DNA of 64,000 nt from Streptomyces sp. CB01635. Lineage in GTDB: Bacteria; Actinomycetota; Actinomycetes; Streptomycetales; Streptomycetaceae. Positions 15,229 through 23,917 of this stretch are shown here, piece after piece. The stretch lies in NCBI RefSeq assembly GCF_002803065.1, contig NZ_NNBL01000023.1, positions 35,781-99,780 of the forward strand. The letters run 5' to 3'. The position numbers and the translations under genes were made by a program. The notes under the pieces are model-generated. The model searched no databases. It saw only the letters and a program-made list of their open reading frames with translations, and was not told where the DNA came from. Positions within the stretch are counted from its first letter, which is position 1. Each line of letters starts with the position of its first letter.

Positions 15229-16506
15229 TCAGCGGAGGGCCGTGCCGTCGTCGTGGAGCTGCATCTGGGGGCGTCCGGTGACCAGGAGCCAGGCCGGCAG
15301 CGAGGCGATGCACAGCAGGACGAGGATCGGCGGGGACGCGACGAGGATGGCCGCGACGAACAGGCTGACCCAGCCCTGCCGTGTGATGGCGAGCAGGATG
15401 CCGAGGACACCCGCCGAGACGCCGACGGCGGGGTGCACGCCCGGCACGAGCGCGTGGGCGAGGAGGCCGAAGGCCGTCCCGATGAAGACCGCGGGGAAGA
15501 TCCGGCCGCCGCGGAAGCCGCAGGAGGCGGCGATCAGCAGGGCCGCCAGCTTCACCACCGTCATCAGGGCGAACTGCCCGGCCGACCAGCCCTCGGGGTC
15601 CTGGGCCAGCGCGGCGACCTCATTGAGGCCCTTGAAGAGCGTGAGATGGCCGCCGAGTGCGCCGAGCAGACCGAGCACGAGCCCGCCGACGGGCAGCATC
15701 AGCATGGGGTGCTTGAGGCGTCCGAACGCGGCGTGCGTGTAAGGGAAGGCGTAGACGGCCGCCATGCCGAGGACCGCGGCCGCGGAGGCGACCACCAGGA
15801 CGGAGAGGAGGTCGCCCCAGTCCGGCCGGGGGAAGGCGGGCAGGCCGAGGTCGAAGCTGGGATGTCCGATGAGGCTCGTGGTCAGTGCGCCGGTGGCCGC
15901 CGCGGTGAGCGGCGCGAACAGGGCGTCCCACAGAGAGCCCTTGATCGGCTTGCCCGCGAGGGCCTCGGAGATGACGAGGGCGGCGGCGACGGGTGTGCCG
16001 AACAGCGCGCCGAGCGTGGCCGCCTCGGCCAGGGTGCCCCACAGGACGGCGGGCATGGCGGGCAGGGCTTTCGAGCCGAGCCAGAACGCGAGGCCGATGT
16101 TGGCCGCGATGATCGGGTTCTCCGGGCCGAGGCTGGGCCCGCCGGCCAGCATCAGCGCGGTCGCGACGAGCAGCCCGGGCAGCACATATGGCGGCAGCGG
16201 GGCGCTCTCGAGCCCGACGGTGGCCGGGTCGGGCCCCGCGTGACCGGGCGCCTTCCACACGACGATGCCTACGAGGACGCCGGTCGTGGTCAGCATGACG
16301 ATCATCCATGCCGAGGAGTACCCGCCGATGCCGAGCGCGTCGGGCAGGTCCTCCCACAGCACGTGCTGAAGCTGCTCGGCGAGCCAGCTCACGCCGAGGA
16401 ACAGCAGGCTGCACACGACGCCCACGACGAGCGCGGGGACGACCAGCGGCAGCAACGTCCGTGCCGGGGTGGTCTCCTGAGGCTCGGCCTGCGCGTCGGT
16501 GCTCAC
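15229..16506 (-). CDS. ClC-type chloride channel or Cl-/H+ antiporter (YfeO-like)
   Basis: A 425-residue ClC protein with about ten membrane segments. The selectivity-filter motifs are modified: SLGPENP stands where GREGP is usual, keeping the gating Glu and the Pro, and GFRGGRIFP replaces GGxFxP. This pattern is that of the YfeO branch. GTG 16506 is chosen to start VSTDAQAEPQ; an ATG at 16536 would add ten residues without a better ribosome binding site. It lies upstream of gadB on the same strand. In E. coli, ClC proteins shunt charge during amino-acid decarboxylation at low pH, a likely role here. Confidence 0.85.
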   Translation of the reverse strand: MSTDAQAEPQETTPARTLLPLVVPALVVGVVCSLLFLGVSWLAEQLQHVLWEDLPDALGIGGYSSAWMIVMLTTTGVLVGIVVWKAPGHAGPDPATVGLESAPLPPYVLPGLLVATALMLAGGPSLGPENPIIAANIGLAFWLGSKALPAMPAVLWGTLAEAATLGALFGTPVAAALVISEALAGKPIKGSLWDALFAPLTAAATGALTTSLIGHPSFDLGLPAFPRPDWGDLLSVLVVASAAAVLGMAAVYAFPYTHAAFGRLKHPMLMLPVGGLVLGLLGALGGHLTLFKGLNEVAALAQDPEGWSAGQFALMTVVKLAALLIAASCGFRGGRIFPAVFIGTAFGLLAHALVPGVHPAVGVSAGVLGILLAITRQGWVSLFVAAILVASPPILVLLCIASLPAWLLVTGRPQMQLHDDGTALR

Positions 16507-16557
16507 CGGCACACCATAAACGGATGAAAGCGGCATAACACCCGGAGAAATTCCCGC

Positions 16558-16588
16558 TTGCACCTCACGTGACGTGAGGCCGCACGCT
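16558..16588 (+). promoter_or_regulatory. MerR-type promoter of tipA-like gene
   Basis: A -35 of TTGCAC (16558-16563), an unusually long 19-bp spacer and a -10 of CACGCT (16583-16588). The long spacer filled by a dyad is the hallmark of MerR-activated promoters. The fit resembles the thiostrepton-inducible tipA promoter. Confidence 0.6.
16563..16579. promoter_or_regulatory. MerR/TipA-type operator
   Basis: CCTCACGT and ACGTGAGG arms, perfectly complementary, around a single central G. It occupies the spacer between the -35 and -10 of the downstream regulator gene and is nearly the same as the TipAL operator. Confidence 0.75.
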
Positions 16589-16626
16589 GGGACCCGTACC
16601 GACAACGACAGGGAGGGGCGGGAGCC

Positions 16627-17385
16627 GTGAGCTACTCCGTGGGGCAGGTCGCCGGGTTCGCCGGCATCACCGTGCGCACGCTGCACCACTACGACGAGAT
16701 CGGTCTGCTCGCGCCGGTCGGGCGCAGCCACGCGGGCCACCGGCGCTACGGCGACGCCGACCTGGACCGGCTGCAGCAGATCCTGTTCTACCGGGAGCTC
16801 GGCTTCCCCCTCGACGAGGTCGCGGCCCTTCTCGACGACCCGGACGCGGACCCGCGCGCGCATCTGCGCCGCCAGCACGAACTGCTGACCGCCCGGATCG
16901 GGGAGCTCCAGAAGATGGCCGAGGCCGTGGAACACGCCATGGAGGCACGCAAGATGGGCATCAACCTCACGCCCGAGGAGAAGTTCGAGGTCTTCGGGGA
17001 CAAGGACCCGGAGCGGTACGCGCAGGAGGCGGAGGAGCGCTGGGGCGGCACGGACACGTACGCCGAGTCGCAGCGCCGCGCCGCCCGCTACACCAAGGAC
17101 GACTGGAAGCGGATGCAGGCCGAGGTCGCCGACTGGGGCGAGCGCTACGACGCCCTGATGGCGGCCGGCGAGCCCGCGACCGGCGAGCGGGCCATGGACA
17201 TGGCCGAGGAACACCGGCAGCACATCACCAAGTGGTTCTACGAGTGCGGCTTCGAGATCCACTGCGGTCTCGGCGAGATGTACGTGGCCGACGAACGCTT
17301 CAAGGAGTTCTACGAGTCCATGCGCCCCGGCCTCGCCGAGCACCTGCGCGACGCGATCCTCGCCAACGCCGTCCGCAACGTCTGA
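16627..17385 (+). CDS. MerR-family regulator with TipAS ligand-binding domain
   Basis: A 252-residue protein: N-terminal MerR winged helix (residues 1-70, SYSVGQVAGFAGITVRTLHHYDEIGLL), a coiled-coil dimerisation helix, and a C-terminal TipAS domain (from about 115) that in TipA binds thiopeptide antibiotics. TipAL captures ligands covalently through a cysteine; here a single Cys lies in ITKWFYECGFEIHCGL with a second nearby. The GTG at 16627 follows AGGGAGGGGCGGGAG. It probably activates its own promoter through the palindrome at 16563-16579. Confidence 0.92.
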   Translation: MSYSVGQVAGFAGITVRTLHHYDEIGLLAPVGRSHAGHRRYGDADLDRLQQILFYRELGFPLDEVAALLDDPDADPRAHLRRQHELLTARIGELQKMAEAVEHAMEARKMGINLTPEEKFEVFGDKDPERYAQEAEERWGGTDTYAESQRRAARYTKDDWKRMQAEVADWGERYDALMAAGEPATGERAMDMAEEHRQHITKWFYECGFEIHCGLGEMYVADERFKEFYESMRPGLAEHLRDAILANAVRNV

Positions 17386-17391
17386 CCGGCG

Positions 17392-17757
17392 CTACCGGGG
17401 TGCGATCACCACGGCCGTGCCGTACGCGCACACCTCGGTGCCCACGTCCGCCGCCTCCGTGACGTCGAAGCGGAACATCAGCACCCCGTTGGCGCCGCGG
17501 GAGCGGGCCTGCTCGACGAGCCGCTCCATCGCCTGGTTACGGGTCTCCACCAGCGTCTTGGTGAGGCCCTTCAGCTCGCCGCCGATCATCGATTTGAGGC
17601 CGGCGCCGATCTGGCTGCCGAGGTGCCTGGAGCGGACCGTGAGGCCGAAGACCTCGCCGATCACCTTCTCCACCCGGTAGCCGGGCACGTCGTTCGTGGT
17701 GACGACGAGCACATCCGTCTGCGGATTCTGGCCGCCGCCGTAGTCTTCGATACCCAT
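17392..17757 (-). CDS. YbjQ-family (DUF74) protein
   Basis: A 121-residue YbjQ/UPF0145 protein (LVVTTNDVPGYRVEKVIGEVFGLTVRS..., ANGVLMFRFDVTE, CAYGTAVVI). These small proteins form pentamers and are annotated as heavy-metal-binding; the true role is unknown. ATG 17757 is used; an in-frame GTG at 17763 would add two residues. Convergent with the MerR gene (6 nt apart) and divergent from the DedA gene. Confidence 0.88.
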   Translation of the reverse strand: MGIEDYGGGQNPQTDVLVVTTNDVPGYRVEKVIGEVFGLTVRSRHLGSQIGAGLKSMIGGELKGLTKTLVETRNQAMERLVEQARSRGANGVLMFRFDVTEAADVGTEVCAYGTAVVIAPR

Positions 17758-17888
17758 ACACACAGGTTTGCCACAGTTGACGCACAGTGCATCCTGAGAG
17801 GGCCGCTGGAACCTGGTGCCGTCATCCGGCGTTGATAACTTTGCACCGCCATTGCCCTTGCTTCACCACCCCTCAGGAGTCCGGAACC

Positions 17889-18581
17889 GTGACGACGCTT
17901 GCTCTCGGACCAAGCTGGCTGGACCCGGACCACCTGCTCAACACGTTCGGCATCTGGGGCCTGCTCCTGATCGTGTTCGCGGAGTCCGGCCTGCTCATCG
18001 GCTTCTTCCTGCCGGGCGACTCCCTGCTGTTCACGTGCGGACTGCTGATCACCGCCGGCACGCTGGACTTCCCCCTGTGGGGCGCCGTCGGTCTGATCTG
18101 CGTCGCCGCGATCCTCGGTGACCAGGCGGGTTACCTCTTCGGCAAGAAGGTCGGCCCCTCGCTGTTCAACCGCCCGGACTCCCGCCTCTTCAAGCAGGAG
18201 AACGTGGTCAAGGCCCACGAGTTCTTCGAGAAGTACGGCCCGAAGTCCCTGGTCCTGGCGCGCTTCGTGCCCATCGTGCGTACGTTCACGCCGATCATCG
18301 CGGGCGTCAGCGGCATGAAGTACCGCTCGTTCATCACGTTCAACATCATCGGCGGCGTGCTCTGGGGCGCGGGCGTCACGCTCCTCGGCTCCTGGCTGGG
18401 CAACATCGAGTTCGTCCACAAGAACATCGAGGCGATCCTGATCCTGATCGTCCTGATCTCGGTGGTCCCCATCGCGATCGAGTTCCTGCGGGCGCGCAGC
18501 AAGTCGAAGAAGGCCGCGGCGGCGACGCCCCAGCCGCAGACGCCGGCGCCGGGCCAGCGCGGCCGCCACGCGAAGCGCTAG
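17889..18581 (+). CDS. DedA-family membrane protein
   Basis: A 230-residue SNARE-associated/DedA protein with about five membrane segments. The conserved ESGLLIGFFLPGDSLLF, GDQAGYLFGKKVG and ARFVPIVRTFTPIIAGV motifs are present. DedA proteins are lipid scramblases or flippases that recycle carriers such as undecaprenyl phosphate and depend on membrane potential. GTG 17889 has AGGAG 9 nt upstream. The basic, Ala/Pro-rich tail is cytoplasmic. Convergent with the ThrE gene. Confidence 0.92.
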   Translation: MTTLALGPSWLDPDHLLNTFGIWGLLLIVFAESGLLIGFFLPGDSLLFTCGLLITAGTLDFPLWGAVGLICVAAILGDQAGYLFGKKVGPSLFNRPDSRLFKQENVVKAHEFFEKYGPKSLVLARFVPIVRTFTPIIAGVSGMKYRSFITFNIIGGVLWGAGVTLLGSWLGNIEFVHKNIEAILILIVLISVVPIAIEFLRARSKSKKAAAATPQPQTPAPGQRGRHAKR

Positions 18582-18607
18582 AGCGCCACGGCCCCTTTTG
18601 CAGGGTC

Positions 18608-20275
18608 CTAGAAGCCTCGGGTCCGCTTCGCCGCCCGGCGCCCTTCCGCGCCGGGCGAGCGCAGGAACAGCCGCGCGATCTCGGACCCGAGGTTCACCCC
18701 GATCGCGATGGCCATGGCGAGAGCCGCCGCCTTCGTGAGCGACACCAGGCCCGCGTCCACGTCGTTCTGCGCGATGGCCAGCAGCCCGAAGTACGTGGCG
18801 GAACCCGGCAGCAGCGGCCCGATCGCCGCCGTCACGTACGGCAGCGCGGACGCGAACCGGTACCGCGAGAAGAGCTGCCCGAACAGGCCGACGAGCCCGG
18901 CCGCCGCCGCCGTCGAGGCGACCGGCGAGATCCCGCCGACGACGTGCATGGCCCCGTACACGACCCACGCCACACCGCCGTTCAGCGTCACCGCGAGCAC
19001 GGTGGAGCGTTCCTGCTGGAGCAGGACGGCGAACGCGAGGGACAGTGCCATCGAGGCGGCGATCTGCCAGTAAGGGCGGTCGATGACCTGGAGGGCCGCC
19101 TCCGGGTTCAGCTGCGCGTGCAGCTGGACGCCGAGGTAGAGCACGACCAGGACGCCGACGACGATGCCGACGAAGAAGTACATGACTTCGAGCAGGCGCG
19201 CGGCCGCGGTGATGTAGTAGCCGGTCAGGCCGTCCTGCACGCCGGCCACGAGTGCCCGCCCCGGCAGCAGCGCGAACAGCCCACCGGTGATCACCGCGGA
19301 GGCGCGTACGTCCACGAGGTTGTGCGCGAGGGTCAGCAGGATCCCTATGGCGGCGGGCGGCATCGCGGCGACGGTGAACTGGTAGAACTCCGGCAGCCCG
19401 CGCCCGGCGCACAGCCAGGCCAGCCGGTCGCCGAGGATCGCGCCGAGCGCCGCCGCGACGAAGACGATCAGGTCACCGCCGACGAGAATCGAGGCGCCGC
19501 CCGCGAGGAGCCCGGTCGCCGTGGAGAGCACCCAGCCCGGGTAGGGGTGGCGGTTGCGGCGGATCTCGGCGAGGCGCCGGTAGGCCTCCTCCAGGGAGAC
19601 GTCGACCTCCGCGTCGCTGATGTCGTACACCAGCTGGAACACGGCCGCCAGGCGTGTGTAGTCGGTGCCGCGCCGGCGCACGGTGCGCGAGGCGGTCACC
19701 GGGTCGTCGATCAGGGACGGCTGGTACGAGATCGACAACAGCGTGAACGTCACCGTCGGTTCGCACCGGTCGAGGCCGTAGGAGCGGCACACGGCGAACA
19801 TCGCCGCCTCCACGTCCTCGGCGCCCTCACCGCCCGCGAGGAGCAGCTCGCCGATACGCAGGGTCAGGTCGAGGACGCGCGGAACGGCCGGCCCCTCGTC
19901 GTCGTGCTTCTGCACGGGCTCGGCCGCCGGACGCTCGGCGACCGGCATGCGCAGCATCGTGCGCATCCGGTCCTGCCAGGGCGCCTCCTTGGTCAGCTTG
20001 ACCATGGGGATGCCGTGCGCGGGGGTGAACGCGGGGGGCGCGTGCCGGGAGCTGTAGGTCTGCGGGGGAGTGAAGGCCGAACCGCTGCTGTCGGCGGGCG
20101 CGGCTGCCGGGGTGCTGAACCCGTCCGGGAGCGCGAACTCGGACGTCGTCTGCGACTCGTCCTGCTCGGGCACCGGAGTCTGCGGCACCATTCCCTGCGG
20201 CGGGGTGAAGGCGCTGCGTGCCTCGTCCGACTGCGGTTTGCGGTCTTCGGCCGCCTCCGGCTCCCGCTCCGTCAC
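18608..20275 (-). CDS. Threonine/serine exporter family protein (ThrE-like)
   Basis: A 555-residue protein. An acidic, Pro-rich N-terminal region of about 130 residues carries three copies of an AFTPPQ-like repeat. A ThrE domain then begins near RVLDLTLRIGELLLAGGEGAEDVEA, followed by about ten membrane helices (ThrE plus ThrE_2). The family exports threonine, serine or small peptides by proton exchange. The start is uncertain: GTG 20275 (VTEREPE) is chosen, GTG 20305 is possible but sits directly on its GGGAG. It lies downstream of ppa on the same strand. Confidence 0.85.
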   Translation of the reverse strand: MTEREPEAAEDRKPQSDEARSAFTPPQGMVPQTPVPEQDESQTTSEFALPDGFSTPAAAPADSSGSAFTPPQTYSSRHAPPAFTPAHGIPMVKLTKEAPWQDRMRTMLRMPVAERPAAEPVQKHDDEGPAVPRVLDLTLRIGELLLAGGEGAEDVEAAMFAVCRSYGLDRCEPTVTFTLLSISYQPSLIDDPVTASRTVRRRGTDYTRLAAVFQLVYDISDAEVDVSLEEAYRRLAEIRRNRHPYPGWVLSTATGLLAGGASILVGGDLIVFVAAALGAILGDRLAWLCAGRGLPEFYQFTVAAMPPAAIGILLTLAHNLVDVRASAVITGGLFALLPGRALVAGVQDGLTGYYITAAARLLEVMYFFVGIVVGVLVVLYLGVQLHAQLNPEAALQVIDRPYWQIAASMALSLAFAVLLQQERSTVLAVTLNGGVAWVVYGAMHVVGGISPVASTAAAAGLVGLFGQLFSRYRFASALPYVTAAIGPLLPGSATYFGLLAIAQNDVDAGLVSLTKAAALAMAIAIGVNLGSEIARLFLRSPGAEGRRAAKRTRGF

Positions 20276-20341
20276 CAACTCGCCCTTCGTATGACGCTTG
20301 CGCACCTCCCGGTACGCCTCAGTATGAGCACAGATACGCGA

Positions 20342-20379
20342 ACGGGCCGCCCCACCCCCGGAGGAGTCGGACGGCCCGT
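20342..20379 (-). terminator. Possible terminator after ppa
   Basis: Inverted repeat with 8-bp arms ACGGGCCG (20342-20349) and CGGCCCGT (20372-20379), just downstream of the ppa stop. There is no T-run and the loop is long, so this is only a weak candidate. Confidence 0.35.
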
Positions 20380-20394
20380 GCGTGGCGGGGGAGG

Positions 20395-20886
20395 TCAGTG
20401 ACCGCCCTCGTCCTTGAAGCGCTTGTAGGACCGCTCGATCTCGGCCTCGGCCTCGGTGCGGCCGACCCAGTCGGCGCCCTCGACGGACTTGCCGGGCTCC
20501 AGGTCCTTGTAGACCTCGAAGAAGTGCTGGATCTCCAGGCGGTCGAACTCGGACACGTGGTGGATGTCCCGCAGGTGCTCCACGCGGGGGTCCGAGGCGG
20601 GGACACACAGCAGCTTGTCGTCGCCGCCGGCCTCGTCCGTCATACGGAACATGCCGATGGCGCGGCACTTGATGAGGCAGCCGGGGAAGGTCGGCTCCTC
20701 CAGGATGACCAGCGCGTCCAGCGGGTCCCCGTCCTCACCGAGCGTGTTCTCGACGAATCCGTAGTCGGCCGGGTAACTGGTCGAGGTGAAGAGTCGACGG
20801 TCCAGGCGGATCCGACCGGTCTCGTGGTCCACCTCGTACTTGTTCCGCGAACCCTTCGGAATCTCGATCGTGACGTCGAACTCCAC
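20395..20886 (-). CDS. ppa: Inorganic pyrophosphatase
   Basis: A 163-residue family I soluble pyrophosphatase that hydrolyses PPi to phosphate and drives biosynthetic reactions. The active-site segments EIPKGSRNKYE, DYGFVENTLGEDGDPLDALV (with the DxDPxD acidic cluster) and FEVYKDLEPGK are intact. GTG 20886 starts the conserved VEFDVTIEIPKG and has GGAGGAG 5 nt upstream; a further upstream TTG is rejected. Divergent from the carboxypeptidase gene. Confidence 0.96.
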   Translation of the reverse strand: MEFDVTIEIPKGSRNKYEVDHETGRIRLDRRLFTSTSYPADYGFVENTLGEDGDPLDALVILEEPTFPGCLIKCRAIGMFRMTDEAGGDDKLLCVPASDPRVEHLRDIHHVSEFDRLEIQHFFEVYKDLEPGKSVEGADWVGRTEAEAEIERSYKRFKDEGGH

Positions 20887-20969
20887 CGGTGGCTCCTCCA
20901 TGATCAACACATACGACTGGTGATTAAGTGTCCCTCACGCATGTGTGTGATCGCGAAAGGGGCTGGTCC

Positions 20970-22466
20970 GTGGTGCCCGAGCTCAAGGCTTCGCAGGCAG
21001 TTTCACAGGCAGTGAAGGTGCTCACGAAGGTCAAGACCTGGCAGCTCACAGCGGGCGCTGCCACCCTGGGCCTGGCGCTCTCGGCCGTGGCGGTGGCCTC
21101 GGCCGGTCCGTGGGACTCCAGCGGTCAGCGTACGGCGGAGGCGCGCCGGGCCGCCTCCCAGGAGGCCGGGGGTGGCGCAGATCACGGTCGCGACGGCCGT
21201 GACGGGCGCTCCGGGGAACCGGACGCGGCCCCGAGCGCCCGTGCGGTGCTCGCGGCGCCGGGCGGCTCGGTCCCCGGCCCCACGAAGGGCGCGCTCGCCG
21301 ACGTGCTCGACCCGCTCCTGAACGACCCGGCCCTCGGCAAGCGGCGCACCGCGGCCGTCGTCGACGCGGCCACCGGTCAGCGGCTGTACGGCAAGAGCTC
21401 CGGCGACGCACTGACTCCCGCCTCGACCACGAAGCTCGCCACGGCCGTCGCCGCCCTGTCGATGCCGGGGTCCGACCACCGCATCGACACGAAGACCGTG
21501 ATCGAGCCCGGCTCGAAGGCGCACGAGGTCGTCCTCGTCGGCGGCGGCGACCCCACGCTCACCGCCCGCAAGGACGCCGGACCGAACGCGAGCCTGCGCG
21601 CCCTCGCCGACGCCACCGCCAAGGAGCTCAAGGGCCGGGACACGGACGAGATCACCCTCTCCTACGACACCTCGCTCTACTCGGGGCCGCTCCTGCACCC
21701 CATCGGGCCGAACGAGAACATCGCGCCGGTCAGCGCCCTCATGGCCGACGAGGCGCGCACGGACGACTCGTCGAGCGGTCCGGCTCCCCGCGAGTCCGAC
21801 CCCGCCGCGGCCGCCGCGCGGAAGTTCGCGGATCTGCTGCACGACCGCGGCATCAGGACGAAGGGCGAGCCGGGCCCCCGCCATGCCTCGGGCGACGCCG
21901 AGAAGCTGGCCAAGGTGTCGTCGCCGCCCGTATCGGCCCTGGTCGAGCGCATGCTGACGCACAGTGACAACGACATCGCGGAGGCCCTGGCCCGCCAGGT
22001 GGCCCTCGCCACGGACGAGGCCGCGAGCTTCGAGGGCGGGGGCGAGGGGATCCGCAAGGAGCTGGAGAAGCTCCGAATCCCGCTCTCCGGAAGCCACTTC
22101 GCGGACGGCAGCGGTCTCGACCGCGCCGACAAGGTCTCCGCCGACCTGCTCACCCAGGTTCTCGCGCACGCCGTCGAGCGCGAGCGCCCGGGGCTGCGTC
22201 CCGTCCTCACCGGACTGCCCGTCGCCGGATTCACGGGCACGCTGAGCAAGCGGTACACCGACGAGGCCGACGCGGCGGGCATCGGCCTCGTACGGGCCAA
22301 GACCGGCACGCTGACCGGGGTGAACACGCTGGCCGGCACGGTCGTCGACGCGGACGGGCGGCTGCTGGTCTTCGCGTTCATGACGGACGGCACGGTGAAC
22401 CCGGGACAGGCCCAGGCGGCCCTGGACCGGCTCGCGTCGACGGTCGCGAACTGCGGCTGCCGCTGA
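20970..22466 (+). CDS. dacB: D-alanyl-D-alanine carboxypeptidase/endopeptidase (PBP4 type)
   Basis: A 498-residue class C penicillin-binding protein that trims or cross-link-hydrolyses peptidoglycan outside the membrane. An N-terminal signal/anchor (about residues 24-45) precedes a linker rich in Gly, Asp and Arg. Catalytic motifs: SxxK as Ser152-Thr-Thr-Lys155, SDN in HSDNDIAEALA, and KTG in AKTGTLTG. Two adjacent GTG codons (20970, 20973) can serve as start; AAAGGGG lies 7-10 nt upstream. Confidence 0.93.
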   Translation: MVPELKASQAVSQAVKVLTKVKTWQLTAGAATLGLALSAVAVASAGPWDSSGQRTAEARRAASQEAGGGADHGRDGRDGRSGEPDAAPSARAVLAAPGGSVPGPTKGALADVLDPLLNDPALGKRRTAAVVDAATGQRLYGKSSGDALTPASTTKLATAVAALSMPGSDHRIDTKTVIEPGSKAHEVVLVGGGDPTLTARKDAGPNASLRALADATAKELKGRDTDEITLSYDTSLYSGPLLHPIGPNENIAPVSALMADEARTDDSSSGPAPRESDPAAAAARKFADLLHDRGIRTKGEPGPRHASGDAEKLAKVSSPPVSALVERMLTHSDNDIAEALARQVALATDEAASFEGGGEGIRKELEKLRIPLSGSHFADGSGLDRADKVSADLLTQVLAHAVERERPGLRPVLTGLPVAGFTGTLSKRYTDEADAAGIGLVRAKTGTLTGVNTLAGTVVDADGRLLVFAFMTDGTVNPGQAQAALDRLASTVANCGCR

Positions 22467-22559
22467 CCCGCCCCGGCCGCGTCCCCTAGGGGGCACAACC
22501 CGGGCGCCGTCCGGGGCCAAGCCCCTGTGCACCAGGACCCGAGCACGTACGGTTGACGC

Positions 22560-23702
22560 ATGACGAGCATCGGTGGCGCTTCTGGGATGGTCGACTGGAA
22601 CCTCGCGGTGGCTACCGCGACCCGACTCGTGCGGCCGGGCCCGGAGGTGAGCCGGGACGAGGCGCGGGCGATCGTCGCGGAGCTGCGCCGCCACGCCAAG
22701 GCCTCCGAGGAACATGTCCGCGGGTTCACGCGGATGGCCACCGAGGAGGTGCACGACACTCCCGTCCTCGTCGTCGACCGCCCCGGCTGGGTCCGGGCGA
22801 ACGTGGCGGGGTTCAGGGAACTCCTCAAGCCCCTCCTGGACAAGATGGAGGAGCGGCGCGGCTCCGGCCCCGGCGGAGCGGTCCTCGGCGCCGTAGGCGG
22901 CAAGGTCACGGGCGTCGAGCTCGGGATGCTGCTGTCCTTCATGTCCTCCCGCGTCCTCGGGCAGTACGAGACCTTCGCCCCTGCCACCCGAGACCTGCCG
23001 GCCGCGCCGAACGGCGGCGGAAGACTGCTCCTCGTCGCGCCGAACATCGTGCACGTGGAGCGCGAACTCGATGTGAACCCGCACGACTTCAGGCTCTGGG
23101 TGTGCCTGCACGAGGAGACGCACCGCACGCAGTTCACGGCGGTGCCCTGGCTGCGCGACCACCTCGAGGGCGAGATCCAGTCATTCCTCGCCGAGACCGA
23201 TGTCGACCCCATGACGTTCCTGGAGCGCATCCGGGAGGCCGCCCAGTCCCTGGCCGGCGCGCGCCCCGAGGGCGAGCAGGGCGAGGGCGACGACGGGGGC
23301 CGTTCCCTGGTCGAGCTCGTGCAGTCCCCGGCCCAGCGCGAGATCCTCGCCCGGCTCACGGCCGTGATGTCACTGCTCGAAGGGCACGCGGACTTCGTGA
23401 TGGACGGGGTCGGGCCCGCGGTGGTGCCGTCGGTGGGCGAGATCAGGGAGAAGTTCAAGGAGCGCCGCCAGAAGGGTGCGTCCCGCCTGGACCTGGCGCT
23501 GCGCAAGCTCCTGGGCCTCGACGCGAAGCTGCGCCAGTACCGCGACGGCGAGCGATTCGTCAGGGCCGTGGTGAACGAGGTGGGTATGGACGGATTCAAT
23601 CGCGTATGGACATCGCCGAACACGCTCCCCACCAAGGCGGAGATCGCCAAACCGGCGGACTGGGTCGCGCGGGTGCACCGCAAGTCCGAGGGTGCACCGT
23701 AA
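22560..23702 (+). CDS. Zinc-dependent metalloprotease (DUF2342 family)
   Basis: A 380-residue protein of the actinobacterial DUF2342 family, sometimes called coenzyme F420 biosynthesis-associated. It has the zincin motif HEETH (residues 184-188, CLHEETHRTQF) and a downstream Glu in LLEGHADFVMDGVG as candidate third zinc ligand. The substrate is unknown and there is no signal peptide, so it is probably cytoplasmic. It lies between dacB and tilS, a conserved position beside hpt-ftsH in actinobacteria. Confidence 0.9.
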   Translation: MTSIGGASGMVDWNLAVATATRLVRPGPEVSRDEARAIVAELRRHAKASEEHVRGFTRMATEEVHDTPVLVVDRPGWVRANVAGFRELLKPLLDKMEERRGSGPGGAVLGAVGGKVTGVELGMLLSFMSSRVLGQYETFAPATRDLPAAPNGGGRLLLVAPNIVHVERELDVNPHDFRLWVCLHEETHRTQFTAVPWLRDHLEGEIQSFLAETDVDPMTFLERIREAAQSLAGARPEGEQGEGDDGGRSLVELVQSPAQREILARLTAVMSLLEGHADFVMDGVGPAVVPSVGEIREKFKERRQKGASRLDLALRKLLGLDAKLRQYRDGERFVRAVVNEVGMDGFNRVWTSPNTLPTKAEIAKPADWVARVHRKSEGAP

Positions 23703-23917
23703 GGCAGGGTCGTGAAACAAATACGGCCAACGGCAGGAGAACGCCCCCGTAATCACCCATCCGAGGGACCGTGGGGCGTGGGTAGGCGTGCAATGCTCGG
23801 GGAACGGCTCGGCTCTGTCACCATCGACGCACTCTGAGTGACTGAAATCGACGAGTCGCTGTTGAGTGACTGGTCCGAGCTACACCCCCACCGAAAACTT
23901 CATGAAGGGAACCGGAC

